11,085 nucleotides of DNA from an uncultured Eubacterium sp. (GTDB lineage: Bacteria > Bacillota > Clostridia > Lachnospirales > Lachnospiraceae), in assembly GCA_905236295.1 (NCBI GenBank), contig CAJOQF010000025.1, forward strand, positions 1-11,085, given 5' to 3'. How positions within the stretch are numbered: position 1 is the stretch's first letter; each line of letters begins with the position of its first letter. Below are positions 7,561 through 11,085 of the stretch, piece after piece. A program made the position numbers and the translations under genes. Under the pieces are notes generated by a model that searched no databases, was not told where the DNA came from, and saw nothing but the letters and a program-made list of their open reading frames with translations.

Positions 7561-7589
7561 ATACTAATTTAATATCACTATAAAGTCAA
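7561..7589 (-). promoter_or_regulatory. Orphan minus-strand promoter
   Basis: TTGACT (7589-7584), 17-base spacer, TAGTAT (7566-7561): the same two hexamers and spacing as the recA promoter. Predicted start near 7554, only about 50 bases before the terminator at 7542-7501. A second TTGACA lies further upstream (7630-7625), but with a poor -10. Confidence 0.4.
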
Positions 7590-7670
7590 CTGTCTGTTCA
7601 TAAATATTAATATTTTGTTAACTTTGTCAAAACATTTGAGCTTTTCGGATCATTTTTGTGCATTATATCC

Positions 7671-7682
7671 AATACCGGTATT
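7671..7682. promoter_or_regulatory. 12-bp palindrome upstream of the tRNA-Thr promoter
   Basis: AATACCGGTATT is its own reverse complement and ends 5 bases before the -35 box of the tRNA promoter. It could be a protein binding site; no matching regulator family was recognised. Confidence 0.3.
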
Positions 7683-7687
7683 CCCCC

Positions 7688-7717
7688 TTGACATCGGCAA
7701 TCCATATATAGTATATT
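7688..7717 (+). promoter_or_regulatory. Promoter of tRNA-Thr
   Basis: TTGACA (7688-7693, exact consensus), 18-base spacer, TATATT (7712-7717). Predicted start near 7724, about 18 bases before the mature tRNA 5' end. Confidence 0.75.
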
Positions 7718-7741
7718 GTCTTAGTCGGTTCTAATCGATAA

Positions 7742-7814
<73 letters not shown>

Positions 7815-7825
7815 TTAACAATATC

Positions 7826-7862
7826 AAAACGCTCCAATCTTTACAGATTCGGAGCGTTTTTT
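7826..7862. terminator. Strong terminator shared by tRNA-Thr (+) and the S66 peptidase gene (-)
   Basis: Plus-strand stem AAAACGCTCCAATCT with loop TTAC and a right arm of AGATT, a bulged C, then GGAGCGTTTT, followed by TT. About 15 bp with one bulge. The T-run is best on the plus strand (six T). On the minus strand four T follow the GC-rich stem, so it can also stop transcription from the other side. The stop codon of the minus-strand gene lies in the loop. Confidence 0.88.
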
Positions 7863-8890
7863 ATTTCGTAGCTTATTCTATATTCATTTCCCTCTGCCTT
7901 AAGGCTTGCTTTGGCTCCCGAAACAATTGGTATTGCCGGTGGAAGATGGCCAAGATCCGCATCGAACATAATCGGAACATTGTGATGTTTTATGATTTCA
8001 AGCACTGCCGTAAATCTATCCAATCCCATAAACTCTTCGTCATAATGAAGCGGTCTTCCGATGATAAATCCGCTGCATTTATCGAACCATCCCGCATTCT
8101 CCAGGTGCCAGACTGTACGCCTTAAGTCCATCATGTTGAGATCGCAGCTCTCCAAAAACCACAAAATACCATCATTTCCGTATTTTTCATTGAATTTTGC
8201 CACTTTATCGAACTTTGTTCCGACAAGATTGTTAAGACAGTCCAGACACCCTCCGAGCAATCGTCCGCTCATGGTGAGGGAATCAACCTTTTTATTTCCT
8301 ATATATAATCTGCGTACGCTTTCCTCCGTGACATTGTAGGGTGCAAGGGGATTCTCCTCGGTCTTTAGAGACTCGCGCTCCCACTTACCGTAACTGCTAA
8401 ACTCTGTTTTATTACCTCTTATCAGGTCAAACGCATCCTCTATCGCCTGATGCCATTGCTCCATTCCGAAAGTCGGCGCGCACGGTCCGTAAACACTCGC
8501 CGTATCGCAGAGCGTGTTAAGGAGGAACGTAAGATTTGTGTTGTCCGAATAACCCATAAACCACTTTGGTTTAGATGCTTTGATCGCCTCAAAATCCACG
8601 AACGGAAGATCCTCACACATAAGCTCCCCTCCACCACACGAGAATACAACATCGGACATATCATTTTTAAAGAAAAGATTGATCTCGTCCGCACACTGTT
8701 GTGGCGTACTGCTGATCCCGATCCCGTCTCCGGCATACGCATTCGGTCCGTCGATAGTCGAGTATCCCATATCGACAAATTTTCTTTTGGCATTGTCAAA
8801 TGCGCTCTTATAAGGTTCTATATTACAGCCAAACGACGGCGCTATAAATCCCAAGCGTCCGCCGTCTGTCAAAAATTGCGGGTATCTCAT
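7841..8890 (-). CDS. LD-carboxypeptidase, peptidase family S66 (LdcA/MccF-like)
   Basis: Serine peptidase of family S66, whose members cut the L,D bond of murein tetrapeptides during wall recycling (LdcA) or inactivate microcin-C-type peptide nucleotides (MccF). 349 residues. The catalytic triad is visible: nucleophile S115 in MGYSDNTNL, E247 in LWFLESCD and H315 in DADLGH. The N-terminal GRLGFIAPS motif and the oxyanion segment FSCGGGE (83-89) are also present. No signal peptide, so it is cytoplasmic. The length and the YSDNT / LESCD / GH context are closer to the MccF-like branch than to short LdcA, but the two activities cannot be separated here. The ATG at 8890 overlaps the upstream TAA by one base, with AGGAG 6 bases before it, implying translational coupling to the sulfotransferase gene. 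Confidence 0.9.
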   Translation of the reverse strand: MRYPQFLTDGGRLGFIAPSFGCNIEPYKSAFDNAKRKFVDMGYSTIDGPNAYAGDGIGISSTPQQCADEINLFFKNDMSDVVFSCGGGELMCEDLPFVDFEAIKASKPKWFMGYSDNTNLTFLLNTLCDTASVYGPCAPTFGMEQWHQAIEDAFDLIRGNKTEFSSYGKWERESLKTEENPLAPYNVTEESVRRLYIGNKKVDSLTMSGRLLGGCLDCLNNLVGTKFDKVAKFNEKYGNDGILWFLESCDLNMMDLRRTVWHLENAGWFDKCSGFIIGRPLHYDEEFMGLDRFTAVLEIIKHHNVPIMFDADLGHLPPAIPIVSGAKASLKAEGNEYRISYEIKNAPNL

Positions 8891-10008
8891 TAAACACTCC
8901 TCATCTTGTATCCGTATCTGTCAAAGTAAAAGCCGAGCTTTTCATTTATCTTTCTGATAAGAGTACCGTCAAGCGGTCTGTACTTATTGGTCTTGTACCC
9001 GGACATTGAGTTGATGTATTCCTCAAAATAAGGTTTTGCATTTTCAAATCCGTCGAGCTCGAGCTGATCATATATCTTTTCAAGATAATACATAGGATCT
9101 TTTATAAAATCCTCGTATTTGATATCTATCCTGTCACACTCCGGCATCTCATAGAATTCGACGAACATTTTCTTGTATATTCTCGCAATGAGATCGATCA
9201 ATGTGTTTGTCATAAACTCTTCGCTCGGTGGCTCGGAGAGGGATAATAATCCCATCTCTTTTTTAAACATATTCATGGTCGAGGCCACAACCGTATACGG
9301 CTCCCTGTATATATTGATAAACTTTGCTCCGGGGTAAGTCTTTTTGAGCTTTCTGATGCGACAGGTATTTTCCGGGCTCTTTAGCATAAGCTGCTTGCCC
9401 TTTTCGAGATATGTGGCTTTTTTCAGAATATAGTCATAAGCCTCACTCCACTCCTGTTGCCTTTCCTCAGTCTGTTCATCTATAAAAGCAGTCTCAATAA
9501 ACTTTGTTCCGTTACCCTTATCCGGGAAAACAAGCATGTGACTTATTGCCTGGGTAGAGATTGTCGCCTGCGCAAAAACCTCCTCCATCGGAAGATCCAA
9601 TGTATAATCAAGATTATCCATCGGGCGTGCCTCTTTTAACAGATGCCTCTCCACCCGTCTTAACATCGGACGCATAAGAATACAATTGTTAAACGAAACC
9701 GTCTTCAGCGGATCAAACCAGCCAAACTGCGGATCACGGCTCAGGATATTCTGCAAGAATGTAGTGCCGGTACGCCAATGTCCGACTACATAAAGCGGAT
9801 CCTTTGTAATCTTTGTCTTTTTTATCCTTCTGTCATACAAGAGTTTTTCAAGGCTTGCCGGAATTGACAGCATAAATGTCACAATCGAAATAAATCTGAC
9901 CTGATCCTTCTTGTCCGGGCTGACACGATTTTCCTTCAGGAGCCTTTTCCAGTTTTTATAACTGCACCCCAACATATTGTGAGATAAATTCAATTTATGC
10001 TTTTTCAT
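8890..10008 (-). CDS. Sulfotransferase family protein
   Basis: Probable PAPS-dependent sulfotransferase of the broad Sulfotransfer_3 type; the acceptor is unknown. From the ATG at 10008 it has 372 residues. The 5'-phosphosulfate loop is PLYVVGHWRTGTTFL (about 71-85). A LPMEEVFA motif near 139-146 matches the conserved acidic segment of the family. The 3'-phosphate region runs from LKSPENT to YREPYTVVAST (about 209-244), and the C-terminus ends in the usual KLGFYFDRYGYK. No signal peptide; an apolar stretch near 39-50 may be an amphipathic helix. An alternative GTG start at 10020 adds four residues (MFKI) and has only a weak GAAG upstream; neither start has a good ribosome binding site. It follows ychF by about 50 bases without a terminator and is coupled to the S66 gene. 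No sulfate-activation gene is in view. Confidence 0.85.
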   Translation of the reverse strand: MKKHKLNLSHNMLGCSYKNWKRLLKENRVSPDKKDQVRFISIVTFMLSIPASLEKLLYDRRIKKTKITKDPLYVVGHWRTGTTFLQNILSRDPQFGWFDPLKTVSFNNCILMRPMLRRVERHLLKEARPMDNLDYTLDLPMEEVFAQATISTQAISHMLVFPDKGNGTKFIETAFIDEQTEERQQEWSEAYDYILKKATYLEKGKQLMLKSPENTCRIRKLKKTYPGAKFINIYREPYTVVASTMNMFKKEMGLLSLSEPPSEEFMTNTLIDLIARIYKKMFVEFYEMPECDRIDIKYEDFIKDPMYYLEKIYDQLELDGFENAKPYFEEYINSMSGYKTNKYRPLDGTLIRKINEKLGFYFDRYGYKMRSV

Positions 10009-10055
10009 GATCTTAAACACTCACGCTTCTTCAATAATTAATTAGAAATGATTGC

Positions 10056-11085
10056 TTACACGTTAAATTTAAAGAGAATCACATCGCCGTCTTTTACGAC
10101 ATACTCTTTTCCTTCCATTCCCACAAGACCTTTCTCGCGTGCTGCGGCAAGTGATCCGTTCTCCATAAGAGCCTCATAGCTCACTACCTCAGCCTTGATA
10201 AAGCCTCTCTCAAAATCGGTATGGATCTTACCTGCCGCCTGTGGAGCCTTGGTGCCCTCTTTGATGGTCCAGGCCCTGCACTCATCCTCGCCGGCTGTAA
10301 GGAAAGATATCAATCCAAGCAGAGAATAGCTTGCAGAAATAAGCTTATCAAGTCCCGATGAAGAAAGTCCTAATTCCTCCAGAAATTCTGCCTTCTCATC
10401 ATCCTCAAGCTCGGAAATCTCCTGTTCTATAGAGGCGCAGATCACAAACACTTCAGAGCCCTCATCCGCTGCGATCTTTCTAACCTTTGCAACAGCTTCA
10501 TTTGATGCTCCGTCGTCAGCGAGATCATCCTCGGAAACATTAGCCGCGTAGATAGTCTTCTTTGATGTAAGAAGATTGTATCCGGCATACCATTTCTGCT
10601 TATCCTCATCATCCGGGAGCTCGAAAGTTCTCGCCATCTTTCCGTCTTCAAGGTGTGCCTTTACAGCTTCCAAAAGCTCAAGCTCCTTCGCGAGAACCTT
10701 GTCCATCTTTGCCTGCTTTGCAACCTTCGCGATCCTTCTGTCCAAAATCTCTATATCAGAAAAGATAAGTTCGAGATTGATAGTTTCGATATCGCGGGCC
10801 GGATCAACGCTTCCATCCACATGGACAACATTTGTGTCCTCAAAGCACCTGACAACATGGACAATCGCGTCAACCTCTCTGATATTTGCAAGGAACTGAT
10901 TTCCGAGCCCCTCACCCTTGCTTGCGCCCTTTACAAGTCCGGCGATATCAACGAACTCGATAACCGCCGGTGTGACCTTCTTTGTATTATAAAGCTTTCC
11001 AAGTTCCTCTATTCTCTTGTCCGGAACTGCCACGACTCCCACGTTCGGATCTATAGTACAGAACGGATAGTTTGCGCTCTCCGCC
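10056..11085 (-). CDS. ychF: Redox-sensitive/ribosome-binding ATPase YchF (OLA1/Obg-like), partial: N-terminus beyond right edge
   Basis: Obg-like ATPase that binds ribosomes and is linked to translation and stress responses. The frame is open to the right edge. The visible part (about 342 residues) begins [18 protein letters not shown], the segment that normally follows the P-loop helix, so roughly 20-25 N-terminal residues including the P-loop are missing. The G3 region [20 protein letters not shown] is intact. A coiled-coil helical insert spans the A-K-Q-A-K-M-D region and the [12 protein letters not shown] helix. The NVSEDDL segment is the NxxE-type base-recognition motif, which favours ATP over GTP. 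The C-terminal TGS domain carries [26 protein letters not shown] and ends VILFKFNV. Any start called inside the window, such as the GTG at 11042, is false. Confidence 0.96.
   Translation of the reverse strand, partial: AESANYPFCTIDPNVGVVAVPDKRIEELGKLYNTKKVTPAVIEFVDIAGLVKGASKGEGLGNQFLANIREVDAIVHVVRCFEDTNVVHVDGSVDPARDIETINLELIFSDIEILDRRIAKVAKQAKMDKVLAKELELLEAVKAHLEDGKMARTFELPDDEDKQKWYAGYNLLTSKKTIYAANVSEDDLADDGASNEAVAKVRKIAADEGSEVFVICASIEQEISELEDDEKAEFLEELGLSSSGLDKLISASYSLLGLISFLTAGEDECRAWTIKEGTKAPQAAGKIHTDFERGFIKAEVVSYEALMENGSLAAAREKGLVGMEGKEYVVKDGDVILFKFNV

Larger units (their letters stand above)
7333..7741. other. AT-rich intergenic region without a convincing gene
   Basis: About 410 bases between the CoA-transferase operon and tRNA-Thr. 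No open frame with a ribosome binding site was found; the only short minus-strand frame noticed (34 codons from an ATG at about 7527) has none. From right to left it holds the tRNA promoter, a 12-bp palindrome, an orphan minus-strand promoter and terminator, and the CoA-transferase promoter with its palindrome. Confidence 0.7.

Noticed and set aside
7615..7632. Rex-like redox operator TTGTTAAC-TTTGTCAAAA
   Set aside because: The left half matches TTGTTAA, but the right half has about three mismatches to TTAACAA, and in AT-rich DNA this is expected by chance; it is also far from the CoA-transferase promoter.
11040..11042. GTG at 11042 as the start of ychF
   Set aside because: The same frame continues upstream to the window edge with the conserved [14 protein letters not shown] segment, so the real start lies outside.

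Overview
The window reads as ordinary chromosome from a low-to-medium GC anaerobic Firmicute, most likely a clostridial Lachnospiraceae-type organism. The basis is the proteins themselves (clostridial RecA, RNase Y, DeoB, a CtfA/CtfB-type CoA-transferase), strong AGGAGG ribosome binding sites, sigma-A-like promoters and Gram-positive LexA boxes. The genus cannot be fixed from the sequence alone. All eight complete and two partial identified... in detail nine protein genes and one tRNA are present: seven complete protein genes plus RNase Y cut at the left edge and YchF cut at the right edge. All protein genes lie on the minus strand and only the tRNA-Thr lies on the plus strand. No mobile element, CRISPR array or phage gene was seen.

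Read in the direction of transcription (right to left): ychF (translation-associated ATPase, N-terminus outside the window), then a sulfotransferase-family protein whose stop overlaps the start of an S66 LD-carboxypeptidase by one base. That peptidase gene ends inside a hairpin terminator shared with the convergent tRNA-Thr(GGT). An AT-rich gap of about 410 bases (7333-7741) follows; it holds the tRNA promoter, an orphan minus-strand promoter plus terminator, and the promoter of a two-gene CoA-transferase operon (A then B subunit). Next come deoB (phosphopentomutase) and prfC (peptide chain release factor 3), 16 bases apart and ending in a hairpin. Then recA with an SOS-type promoter carrying two LexA boxes, recX two bases after recA, and rny (RNase Y) with its own consensus promoter whose -35 box overlaps the recX stop codon.

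Functionally the window mixes DNA repair (recA, recX), mRNA decay (rny), translation (prfC, ychF, tRNA-Thr), nucleoside catabolism (deoB), short-chain acyl-CoA metabolism (CoA-transferase) and a possible cell-envelope or small-molecule modification pair (sulfotransferase, S66 peptidase). The coding content is mainly housekeeping. The points most worth a second look are regulatory: a hairpin that sequesters the rny ribosome binding site, possible SOS read-through into rny, an orphan short transcription unit upstream of the CoA-transferase operon, and palindromes at the predicted 5' ends of the CoA-transferase and deoB transcripts. The sulfotransferase/S66 pairing is the only protein context whose purpose is not obvious.
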